The translations under genes were made by a program, and so were the position numbers. This document shows positions 7,232 to 13,154 of a stretch of 13,154 bases of DNA, piece by piece (position 1 is the first letter of the stretch; every line of letters starts with the position of its first letter). The notes beneath the pieces are model-generated. The model made no database searches and had not been told where the DNA came from. It worked only from the letters and a program-made list of their open reading frames with translations. Source of the DNA: Planctomycetota bacterium (GTDB lineage: Bacteria; Planctomycetota; UBA1135); assembly GCA_027623585.1 (NCBI GenBank), contig JAQBVK010000036.1, positions 1-13,154 of the forward strand. Direction: 5' to 3'.

Positions 7232-7249
7232 TTTGGGTGGATTGAGGAC

Positions 7250-7281
7250 GTGACGAGTTCCGGCACGCTCCTTGCTAATCT
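7250..7281 (+). promoter_or_regulatory. Candidate promoter of the ABC/cytochrome operon
   Basis: GTGACG (7250-7255, 4 of 6 to TTGACA) and GCTAAT (7274-7279, 4 of 6 to TATAAT) stand 18 bases apart. The overlapping TAATCT (7276-7281) also fits a TANNNT -10 motif and lies six bases before ATG 7288. Either choice places the start of transcription within a few bases of the start codon. No Shine-Dalgarno precedes the ATG, which fits a leaderless message. Confidence 0.3.
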
Positions 7282-7287
7282 CCCCGC

Positions 7288-8301
7288 ATGGCATCGATCG
7301 GATCGGCCGTGCTGCGCAGCGGAATCCTTGCGCTGAGCCTCGCGGCGTGCGCTCCGGCGCCGGACCTGGTGGTCTATTGCTCACTCGACCAGGAGTTCGC
7401 CGAGGTGCTGATCGCCGCCTTCGAACGCGAGTCCGGCTTGCGCGTGAACGCGCAGTTCGACGTGGAGCGCAACAAGACCGTCGGCATGGTGCAGCGGCTC
7501 ATCGCCGAGCGCGCCCATCCGCGCGCCGACGTGTTCTGGAACAATGAGATCGCGCAGACCATCCGTCTCAAAAATCTCGGACTGACCTCAGCCTTCTCGC
7601 CGCCGACGGCCGCGGCGATTCCTGCCGAGTTTCGTGACGCTGAGAGTCATTGGCACGGCTTCGCTGCGCGCGCGCGCGTCATCCTGTATCGCACCGACCG
7701 CAATCAACCCGCGCCCACCACCTTCGATCAAATGCTGGAACCGGCATTTGCTGAGCGCGGCGGCCTCGCCAAACCGTTGACCGGCACCACGCTGACGCAC
7801 TTTACAGTGCTGGGCACCATGCGCGGCCGTGACGCCGCGTTGGACTGGATCCGTCGCGCAGAATCCGCTGGCCTGCGGTGGGGCTCCGGCAACGCTGACG
7901 TGATGCGCAACGTCGCGCGCGGAGACTTCGACTGGTGCATGACGGACACCGATGACGCCGCCAAGGCGATCCAGGACGGCCACCCGGTCGCCATCCATTA
8001 CTTGCAGCAAGAAGGCCCTGGCTCCGGCACGCTCCTGATCCCGAACACCGTTTGCGTTCTGGAAGGAGCCCCCCACCGGGCTGCCGCTGAGCGTTTCGTG
8101 AGTTGGTTGCTGCGACCGGAAACGGAAGCCATGCTCGCCGCAGCAAGCTCTCGCCAGATCCCGCTGCTCGCTGGCGCCGAAGCGCCCGCTGGAGTCGGCA
8201 TCCCCGGTCGCGACTTCACGACCCTGAAAGTGGATTGGAACGCGGTCGCAGCCGCCCTCGAAACGCGCGAGCAGGAGTTCCGTGCGCTCCTGGTCCAGTA
8301 G
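7288..8301 (+). CDS. ABC transporter substrate-binding lipoprotein (FbpA/ferric-type family, ligand unknown)
   Basis: A 337-residue extracytoplasmic solute-binding protein. The signal peptide ends in lipobox Leu-Ala-Ala-Cys with Cys21 as the lipidated residue, so it is tethered to a membrane. Mature residues LVVYCSLDQEF (27-37), ADVFWNNE (80-87) and WHGFAARARVILYRTD (122-137) follow the pattern of the FbpA/AfuA-like ferric-type binding proteins. The tyrosine pair that binds iron in FbpA is not seen: only Y30, Y134 and Y238 exist, and the expected region reads MTDTDDAAKA (218-227). Iron as free Fe3+ is therefore doubtful, and phosphonate, thiamine-like or sugar-phosphate ligands used by relatives are possible. 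It is the first gene of a five-gene plus operon and overlaps the permease gene by 20 bases. ATG 7288 has no Shine-Dalgarno but gives a correctly placed lipobox. Confidence 0.88.
   Translation: MASIGSAVLRSGILALSLAACAPAPDLVVYCSLDQEFAEVLIAAFERESGLRVNAQFDVERNKTVGMVQRLIAERAHPRADVFWNNEIAQTIRLKNLGLTSAFSPPTAAAIPAEFRDAESHWHGFAARARVILYRTDRNQPAPTTFDQMLEPAFAERGGLAKPLTGTTLTHFTVLGTMRGRDAALDWIRRAESAGLRWGSGNADVMRNVARGDFDWCMTDTDDAAKAIQDGHPVAIHYLQQEGPGSGTLLIPNTVCVLEGAPHRAAAERFVSWLLRPETEAMLAAASSRQIPLLAGAEAPAGVGIPGRDFTTLKVDWNAVAAALETREQEFRALLVQ
8273..8277 (+). promoter_or_regulatory. Ribosome binding site of the permease gene
   Basis: AGGAG ends four bases before the GTG at 8282, inside the 3' end of the binding-protein gene. 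It supports GTG 8282 as the permease start and the 20-base overlap between the two genes. Confidence 0.6.
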
Positions 8302-9868
8302 CGCCACGCCCTGGCAAGTGGCCGCTTGGCTGCTCTTCGCCCTTGCTGCTTGGCTGCCGCTCGCACCCTTGCTGCGCGGCTTCGTCGATCCCGAGGCGCT
8401 CGCATTCCTCACCGATCCGCGGCGTCTGGGATTGCTCGGCCGCACCCTCTGGATGTCCGGCGCAGCCGCGGCGCTCTCGGTCGTGCTCGGCGCGACCTAC
8501 GCCGTGCTCTGCGTGCGCGTGCGCTTCCCGGGCGCGCGCTTGCTCGAGTCCCTGCTTCCTCTACCGCTGTTTCTGCCGCCCCTGCTGCTCGCGCAAGCCT
8601 GGTTCGGTCTCGCCGAACTCCGCGGTCCCTGGGCCGCGGTTTTCACCCTCGGCGTCGCAGCCGCACCTCTACCCGGATTGCTCGCGGCGCGGAGTCTGCG
8701 CAAGCAACGCGCGAGCGCGCACGAAGCCGCGCTGCTGCTCGGACCTTGGTTCGCTGCGCGCGAGATGCTGCGTACGGCCATGCCTGCGGCTTTGCTCGGC
8801 GGCTTGCTCGCCTTCGTGATCGCAGCGTCCGACTTTGCGGTCCCGGACTACTTCGCGGTCCAGCAGCCGTTGTTCCACGTCTACGCGATGGAAGTGTTCG
8901 GTCACTCGCGGAGCGCGTCCTACGCGGCGGGCGCCGCCGCAGCGCTGCCCTTGGTCATGCTCGGCCTGATCGGACTCGGGCTCGCGCTGCGCTTGCAACG
9001 CGGGATGAGAGCGGCCGAGGTCGGCGGTGGGCGCGCGCCAAAGGCTTTCCACCCCCGGCCTTTCGGCACTTCCGTGGCGACCTTCGTGGCCTTCGCGCTC
9101 GCAACGCTCTTGGTCTTTCTGCCCTTGGGCCGCTTGATCTGGGAAACTGGGAACACGGGTCCGCTTGATCCGCGCAGTTGGGCGCAAGTGAGCGCCGACG
9201 CGTTCGGGCAAGTCTTCGAGCGCGCCCGCGGCGACTTTCTCTCCTCACTTCGCTTCTCCGCGCTGGCGGCCTTGATCGTACTCGTCGCGTCTCCGTTCTG
9301 GGCGCACTTGCTGCTCCGCAGCGAGCAGACCGGGTCGCGCGCGCGCCGCATCGCCGGCCGCGTGCTAGGCGCCGCCGTCGCACTGCCTCTGCTGGTGCCC
9401 GCGGTCGCGCTCGGGTTCGGAGCGATCCTGACCCTGGACAAGCCCTGGCTGAGATTCTTCTACGACTCGCCCTGGCTGCCCGCCATGCTGCTGGCCGGCC
9501 GCTACGGCCCGATCGCGATCTTCCTGCTGCTCGAGCGCCTGCGCGCGGTTCCCGACGCCCAGGAAGAGAGCGCGTTGATCGGCGGCGCCAGCTATCCGGC
9601 TCGCCTGTTCCGCTACCGTTTGGGACCGCAGGCCGGCGGCTGGGTTCTCGCGGCATCCCTGGTCTTCATTTTCTCCATGCGCGAGCTCGACCTCAACATT
9701 CTCGTGAGTCCGATGAACGCCAGCGCTTCGGTGCGCTACTACAACGCGTTGCACTTCGCGCGCGACAACTTCGTTGCGGCCTGCAGCCTGGTGTTGTGCG
9801 TCGTATTGTGGCTTCCGATGGCGCTCGCCAGCTCGTGGTCCAGCCTCCGCGGGAGGACTCCAGCTTGA
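8282..9868 (+). CDS. ABC transporter permease, fused double-domain (ferric/ThiP type)
   Basis: A 528-residue inner-membrane permease made of two BPD_transp_1 units in one chain, as in FbpB and ThiP. About twelve hydrophobic segments are visible, for example 12-31, 56-77, 92-110, 168-184, 216-236, 265-284, 326-345, 360-381 and 497-516. Each half has a cytoplasmic EAA-type loop that docks the ATPase: EAALLLGPW (148-156) in the first and EESALIGGASYPARLF (428-443) in the second. MRELDLNILVSP (466-477) resembles the Arg-Glu-Leu segment typical of ferric-type permeases. GTG 8282 is supported by the AGGAG just upstream. The stop overlaps the TTG start of the ATPase gene. Because both halves are in one gene, a single ATPase homodimer would complete the importer. 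Confidence 0.9.
   Translation: MRSWSSSATPWQVAAWLLFALAAWLPLAPLLRGFVDPEALAFLTDPRRLGLLGRTLWMSGAAAALSVVLGATYAVLCVRVRFPGARLLESLLPLPLFLPPLLLAQAWFGLAELRGPWAAVFTLGVAAAPLPGLLAARSLRKQRASAHEAALLLGPWFAAREMLRTAMPAALLGGLLAFVIAASDFAVPDYFAVQQPLFHVYAMEVFGHSRSASYAAGAAAALPLVMLGLIGLGLALRLQRGMRAAEVGGGRAPKAFHPRPFGTSVATFVAFALATLLVFLPLGRLIWETGNTGPLDPRSWAQVSADAFGQVFERARGDFLSSLRFSALAALIVLVASPFWAHLLLRSEQTGSRARRIAGRVLGAAVALPLLVPAVALGFGAILTLDKPWLRFFYDSPWLPAMLLAGRYGPIAIFLLLERLRAVPDAQEESALIGGASYPARLFRYRLGPQAGGWVLAASLVFIFSMRELDLNILVSPMNASASVRYYNALHFARDNFVAACSLVLCVVLWLPMALASSWSSLRGRTPA
9851..9857 (+). promoter_or_regulatory. Ribosome binding site deciding the TTG start of the ATPase gene
   Basis: GGGAGGA, a near-perfect Shine-Dalgarno, ends seven bases before TTG at 9865. 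The open frame continues far upstream through the permease gene, so this site is what locates the true start. Confidence 0.75.
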
Positions 9869-10545
9869 ACGAAAACGCAGCGACTCCGCCGCCCTTGGCC
9901 TTGGCCGCAGAGGCCTTGGTGTTCCGGCGCGGCGCGCGTTCGGTGCTCAACCGGCTCGACCTCGCGCTGGCGCCAGGCGAACGTCTCGCGATTTCAGGAC
10001 CGAGCGGCTGCGGGAAAACAACGCTGCTCCGCGCCTTGGCCGGTCTGGAAACCGCCGACTCCGGCCGCGTGCGCATCGGTGGCCTGCTCGCCAGCGACGG
10101 CGCGCGCACGCTCTTGCCGCCGTGGCAGCGCGGCTTGCAGTTCGTGTTTCAAGACCTGGGCTTGTGGCCGACGCGCAGCGTGCTGCAGAACGTCGGAGAC
10201 GTCCTGCGCTGGAATCGAGCCCCCTATCCCAAGGCTCGCGCGCGCGAATTGCTCGCACGGGTCGGGCTCGCCGAGTTGGCGGATCGTGCTCCGGCGACCC
10301 TCTCGGGCGGCGAAGCACACCGGCTCGCGTTCGCGCGCGCCTTGGCGGCGCGGCCGAAGATCTTGTTACTGGACGAACCCTTCACCAGTTTGGATCCCGA
10401 GGCGCGCGACGAAGGATTCGCTCTGCTCGAGGACGCGCTCCGCGAAACCGGTGCCGCAGTGATCCTGGTGAGTCACGATCCCTCCGAAACCGAGCGCCTC
10501 GGCGGCCGGCGCATGCACATGGAAGGAGGCCAACTGAAAGGATGA
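9865..10545 (+). CDS. ABC transporter ATP-binding protein (short, no C-terminal regulatory domain)
   Basis: A 226-residue ABC ATPase that would energise the preceding permease. Walker A is GPSGCGKTT (45-53), the Q-loop glutamine is Q96 in FVFQDLGLWP, the signature is LSGGEAHR (146-153), Walker B is ILLLDEP (166-172), the D-loop is SLD (175-177) and the switch histidine is H204. The signature has EAHR where most importers of this type have QQQR. FbpC and other ferric-type ATPases usually run to about 350 residues with a C-terminal TOBE-type domain; this one stops soon after the H-loop, so substrate-linked regulation through that domain is missing. The TTG start overlaps the permease stop (TTGA) and has an excellent Shine-Dalgarno. 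The TGA stop overlaps the cytochrome ATG. Confidence 0.9.
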   Translation: MNENAATPPPLALAAEALVFRRGARSVLNRLDLALAPGERLAISGPSGCGKTTLLRALAGLETADSGRVRIGGLLASDGARTLLPPWQRGLQFVFQDLGLWPTRSVLQNVGDVLRWNRAPYPKARARELLARVGLAELADRAPATLSGGEAHRLAFARALAARPKILLLDEPFTSLDPEARDEGFALLEDALRETGAAVILVSHDPSETERLGGRRMHMEGGQLKG

Positions 10546-11519
10546 ACGGCCGCCTCCATCTCGCGGCCCTCCCCGCCGTGCTGCTCGCGGCGGCCGGTCT
10601 CGCCGCGCTCGCGCTGCTGCTCAAGCCGCCGTCGGCTCAGGCGCCCTTGCGCATCGTGAGCTCCGAACAATGCCTCGAGTGTCACTCCGACGTCGCTGCG
10701 GAGTGGCAGGCTTCGCATCATGCCGTGGCCTTCACGAACCCCGAGGTGCGCAAACTCTCGAACGACTTCGCCAATCAGGAGTGTATCGCCTGCCATGCGC
10801 CGCGCCCGGTGCTCGACTTCGCGCCGGGCGAACGCGTGCTCGCGCGTCAATCCAATCGCGGTTCTGGCGTGGACTGTCTCGCCTGCCACCTCGGTCCCGA
10901 CGGAGGCGTCGCCACCTCCAATCCGCGCCCGCTCCTCGACGCGCCGTGCCGTCCACGCTTCGAGGGCCGCATGGCATCGGTGGATCATTGCGCGGCTTGC
11001 CACAACCAGCACCTGACCGTCGAGCAGTGGCGGGCGTCCCCTGCGGAACGCCGCGGCGAGAACTGTCTGCACTGTCACATGCCCGAGACTTTCCGCGCCG
11101 GAGGAAGGCGCGGCCGTGATCACTCCTTCCGGGCCTCGCACGATCTTGCCGCTCTGCAATCCGCCGTGACTTTGCGCGGCGGACTTGATCCCGACGGCGC
11201 CTGGGTCGAGGTGGAAAACAGCGGCGCGGCGCACAACTTCCCCACCGACGAACGTTCGCGCGCTGCCGACGTCCAGGTGCGTTGGGCCGACGCGAACGGT
11301 GCATGGGGAGAGTGGCAGAAGCTCTTCCGCTTCCGTCAGCCCTACCGCGACGAAACACATCTCGTCGACACGCAACTGCCCGCAGCTCAGACCTGGACCG
11401 GCCGCCCGGCCGCTCCGCAAGGCGCGAGCGCAGGAGAGGCGCGCCTGCTCTACCGCACCAATCCCTACCTGCCCGACGACGCGGCGAAGGAACTCCACCG
11501 CGTGCCGCTGAAGCCATGA
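10542..11519 (+). CDS. Pentaheme c-type cytochrome (cytochrome c554-like)
   Basis: A 325-residue exported protein with five CXXCH heme sites: CLECH (44-48), CIACH (81-85), CLACH (112-116), CAACH (150-154) and CLHCH (175-179). The N-terminal hydrophobic segment (8-28) is an uncleaved anchor or a signal peptide cut near Ala-Gln-Ala (32-34). EWQASHHAVAF (54-64) after the first heme, and HMPETF with HSFRASHD (179-201) after the fifth, supply histidines suited as distal heme ligands and follow the cytochrome c554/multiheme pattern. The C-terminal 120 residues lack hemes and include AAHNFPTDERSRAADVQVRW (229-248), a conserved beta-rich stretch of these proteins. It should carry electrons in the periplasm; partner and redox substrate are unknown. 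ATG 10542 overlaps the ATPase stop by four bases (ATGA), so it is coupled to an importer, an unusual association. Its own stop overlaps the next start in the same way. Confidence 0.92.
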   Translation: MNGRLHLAALPAVLLAAAGLAALALLLKPPSAQAPLRIVSSEQCLECHSDVAAEWQASHHAVAFTNPEVRKLSNDFANQECIACHAPRPVLDFAPGERVLARQSNRGSGVDCLACHLGPDGGVATSNPRPLLDAPCRPRFEGRMASVDHCAACHNQHLTVEQWRASPAERRGENCLHCHMPETFRAGGRRGRDHSFRASHDLAALQSAVTLRGGLDPDGAWVEVENSGAAHNFPTDERSRAADVQVRWADANGAWGEWQKLFRFRQPYRDETHLVDTQLPAAQTWTGRPAAPQGASAGEARLLYRTNPYLPDDAAKELHRVPLKP

Positions 11520-12790
11520 GGACGGCGTCTTCCTTCCTGCCGTGGTTGGCCCTGCTCGGCGGCTGCACGGAAGCCATCGAACCGCGTCCCGTGACGCCGC
11601 AACTCGCGGCGCCGGAATTGTCGGCAGTGGTCGCTGAAGCGCTCACCCAATTCTCGAGCCATGGCCTTCCCGCGGTGGAAGCCGACGAAGTGCGCGATGC
11701 CGCCGACCTGCTCGAGTTGTGGGCCTCGGGAGGGCCGGGCTCAGAGCGTGCCGCGCGCGCGCTCGAACAAGAAAATTCTTCACACTTGGCAGCGAGCCTG
11801 TTGACGCTCTCGGAAGATCTCGCGAGCTCGGACGAGGCGCGGATGGCCGCCGCTGCATGGCTTGCTGCGCGCGCGCCGGAATCGGCGCTTCCGCGACTCA
11901 CGCTGCGGCTCAAGTATGAGAAGAACTGGGTGGCGAGCGCGGACCTGGCGCGCGGCTTGTTGCGGCTCGGCAGCGGAGCCGGCATCGAGGCCTTGATCGC
12001 CATTTTGCGCGAGGATGCGCGCGAGGAGGAAATGTACCGCGAAGCACGCGCGCACGCCGCGCAAGCGCTGCTCACGCTGCCACCACGGGACGGTTGGGAG
12101 CCCGGCGCCGATTTCGTGGCGGATTGGGAACGATTGTTGGAGGTACGCGCGGAATGGGATCGCACGCGCATGCTTCCCGGACGCCTCGCTCCTGCCGGAT
12201 CCAACCCTGATCAGGAGGCCGAGGTCTGGCGCATGATCGAATGGCTCCGTTCCCAGCCGCTGCGCCCGGTCGATGATGCGCGCTTCGTACTGGCGCGCGC
12301 CCCCGCTGACTTCGCCTATGCCGCTCTGCTCGCGGCCTCTCGCGAACAAGATCGCTACGTCCGCGATCACGTCCTCGAGACGATCTCCTGGATCGGCACG
12401 CCCATCGGGACCTGGGCGGAACGCAGCGGTGTTGATGCGGCGACTTCGCTCGCGGAACTGATCGGCGACGCCGCAACACGACCGCGCGCGATCGAAGCAT
12501 TGGGCGCCCTCGGCGATTCGCGCGCAGCAGCCTGGGTGGCGGCGTGGCTGTTCGGGTCTCCCGAAGAATGCACCGCCGCCGCCGATGCTCTGCTGCGCTG
12601 CGCTGGCCCGGAGATCCTGCCCGCCTTGGCCACAGCGAGCGGCTTCACGCCCGAAGCCACGTTCAGCCTCGCCTTGTTGCGCCGACGTTTCGATCCGAAC
12701 CAGCCGGAACCGAACTCGGACGCGCTCGATCCCGCCGAAGCGGCGCGCAGGCTCCAGTGGGACGCGCAGCGCCGATCGGCACCGCGCTGA
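11516..12790 (+). CDS. HEAT-repeat-like lipoprotein of unknown function
   Basis: A 424-residue protein with a lipoprotein signal peptide: lipobox Leu-Leu-Gly-Gly-Cys with Cys17. The rest is almost wholly alpha-helical in character, rich in Ala, Leu, Glu and Arg. It has repeated paired-helix units resembling HEAT or PBS-lyase-type repeats, e.g. residues 110-160 (ARMAAAAWLAARAPESALPR) and 345-395 (RAIEALGALGDSRAAAWVAA). Such solenoids usually act as protein-binding scaffolds. No catalytic motif and no heme site is seen. ATG 11516 overlaps the cytochrome stop by four bases, so the two are probably made together and may interact at the membrane. The stop codon directly abuts that of the convergent RDD gene. 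The repeat call comes from the helix and residue pattern only. Confidence 0.8.
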   Translation: MRTASSFLPWLALLGGCTEAIEPRPVTPQLAAPELSAVVAEALTQFSSHGLPAVEADEVRDAADLLELWASGGPGSERAARALEQENSSHLAASLLTLSEDLASSDEARMAAAAWLAARAPESALPRLTLRLKYEKNWVASADLARGLLRLGSGAGIEALIAILREDAREEEMYREARAHAAQALLTLPPRDGWEPGADFVADWERLLEVRAEWDRTRMLPGRLAPAGSNPDQEAEVWRMIEWLRSQPLRPVDDARFVLARAPADFAYAALLAASREQDRYVRDHVLETISWIGTPIGTWAERSGVDAATSLAELIGDAATRPRAIEALGALGDSRAAAWVAAWLFGSPEECTAAADALLRCAGPEILPALATASGFTPEATFSLALLRRRFDPNQPEPNSDALDPAEAARRLQWDAQRRSAPR

Positions 12791-12793
12791 TCA
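12788..12793. other. Abutting convergent stop codons (TGATCA)
   Basis: The TGA of the HEAT-like gene (12788-12790) and the TGA of the RDD gene on the other strand (12793-12791) are directly adjacent and form the palindrome TGATCA. There is no intergenic base between the two genes, so any terminator must lie inside the opposite coding region. No hairpin with a T-run is visible nearby; GCCGATCGGC at 12771-12780 is a 10-bp palindrome without a T-tract. Confidence 0.85.
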
Positions 12794-13154
12794 ACCGCCC
12801 GACAGGCGCTGGAAGACCGGCACGGAGAAGATCAGGAAGACCAGGATCAGCACGAACACCGCCGCTTGGTGAACCGGCTTCGGCTGCGCGTGCTGCACCA
12901 CAAAGCGGTTGCGATCCCAAGGAGTGGCTCCGGTCTCGGTGAGTTCCTTCATCGCCAGCGCCATGGCAATGAGCTGCACGCCCGGCAAGCCGAACGCCAT
13001 GCCTTTGGTGAAGACCTGCAGCGCACGGGTCAATGCTTCACCATAAGTGAGGAAGCGTCCGTCGCTGTGCACGACGCGCACGCGGTAGATCCACTTGCCG
13101 GGAGTCATGCCCCAACGCGAAATGCAGAAGGCCTCAATCAGCGTCCACGCCAGC
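12791..13154 (-). CDS. RDD-family membrane protein (partial, N-terminus off window)
   Basis: The frame is open from the right edge and gives the last 120 residues. The visible start LAWTLIEAFCISRWGMTPGK, followed by WIYRVRVVHSDGR, matches the middle of RDD proteins, where a transmembrane helix is followed by a [FW]-x-x-x-R-x-G-x-T-x-GK turn and a short amphipathic strand. Downstream are a segment with LTRALQVF (the Ala-Leu-x-Arg part of the family), a hydrophobic stretch around GLPGVQLIAMALAM, a Trp-Asp-Arg segment of the kind that ends RDD domains, and a C-terminal membrane helix (AAVFVLILVFLIFSVPVF) before the stop. An internal ATG at 13108 is not the true start, because the homology continues upstream of it. 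The function of RDD proteins is mostly unknown; some have been linked to ion transport. Confidence 0.85.
   Translation of the reverse strand, partial: LAWTLIEAFCISRWGMTPGKWIYRVRVVHSDGRFLTYGEALTRALQVFTKGMAFGLPGVQLIAMALAMKELTETGATPWDRNRFVVQHAQPKPVHQAAVFVLILVFLIFSVPVFQRLSGG

Noticed and set aside
7665..7678. Alternating GC tract (possible Z-DNA), with a similar one near 806-817 in moaA
   Set aside because: The runs are short, lie within Ala/Arg codons of well-supported genes, and similar CGCG strings are common throughout this sequence.
9178..9864. ATPase gene starting upstream inside the permease gene
   Set aside because: The upstream part is a frame shadow of the permease. The Shine-Dalgarno at 9851-9857 and the TTG at 9865 mark the start, and ABC homology begins there.
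10732..12204. 490- and 341-residue minus-strand open frames over the cytochrome and HEAT-like genes
   Set aside because: Composition is Arg/Ser/Ala-rich with no motif, while the plus-strand genes have five heme sites and a lipobox with coupled starts and stops.
1..13154. CRISPR arrays, tRNA or rRNA genes, insertion sequences, attachment sites
   Set aside because: I saw no spaced direct repeats, no cloverleaf or rRNA-like stretch, no transposase and no terminal inverted repeats. Base composition looks even, with no sign of a transferred island.

Overview
The window is uniformly GC-rich bacterial DNA, densely packed with genes. It suggests a diderm (Gram-negative-type) bacterium: a pentaheme c-type cytochrome, lipoproteins, and a secreted protein with a choice-of-anchor/cleaved-adhesin-like N-terminus. 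The combination of that secreted-protein style, HEAT-repeat lipoproteins, multiheme cytochromes and an McsB-type arginine kinase outside a ctsR operon resembles Planctomycetota. This is a style-based guess; no rRNA or marker gene is present to confirm it.

Layout. (1) 1-289, minus: N-terminal part of a secreted protein running off the left edge. (2) 290-429: short gap holding a possible terminator with an overlapping alternative stem. (3) 430-7142, minus: a compact six-gene run, transcribed right to left as class I/II aminotransferase, low-specificity threonine aldolase, phosphomannomutase/phosphoglucomutase, arginase, McsB-type protein arginine kinase, and MoaA. Gaps are 2-24 bases, with one 4-base stop/start overlap, so this looks like one operon. 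It mixes amino-acid metabolism (transamination, threonine to glycine, arginine to ornithine), sugar-phosphate isomerisation, protein arginine phosphorylation and the first step of molybdopterin synthesis. (4) 7143-7287: divergent promoter region with two short inverted repeats. (5) 7288-12790, plus: five genes joined end to end by overlaps: a solute-binding lipoprotein, a double-length permease, a short ABC ATPase, a pentaheme cytochrome c and a HEAT-like lipoprotein. (6) 12791-13154, minus: C-terminal part of an RDD-family membrane protein whose stop codon abuts that of the HEAT gene.

The most notable part is the plus-strand operon. A complete ferric-type (FbpABC-like) importer is translationally coupled to a five-heme periplasmic cytochrome and a repeat lipoprotein of unknown function. 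Its binding protein appears to lack the tyrosine pair used by FbpA for iron, so the substrate is open. A second interesting point is the lone McsB, carrying its RDXXRA phospho-arginine pocket motif, next to arginase with no McsA or CtsR nearby. Two genes (the binding protein and mcsB) have a TANNNT hexamer exactly six bases before the start codon and no usable Shine-Dalgarno, suggesting leaderless transcripts.
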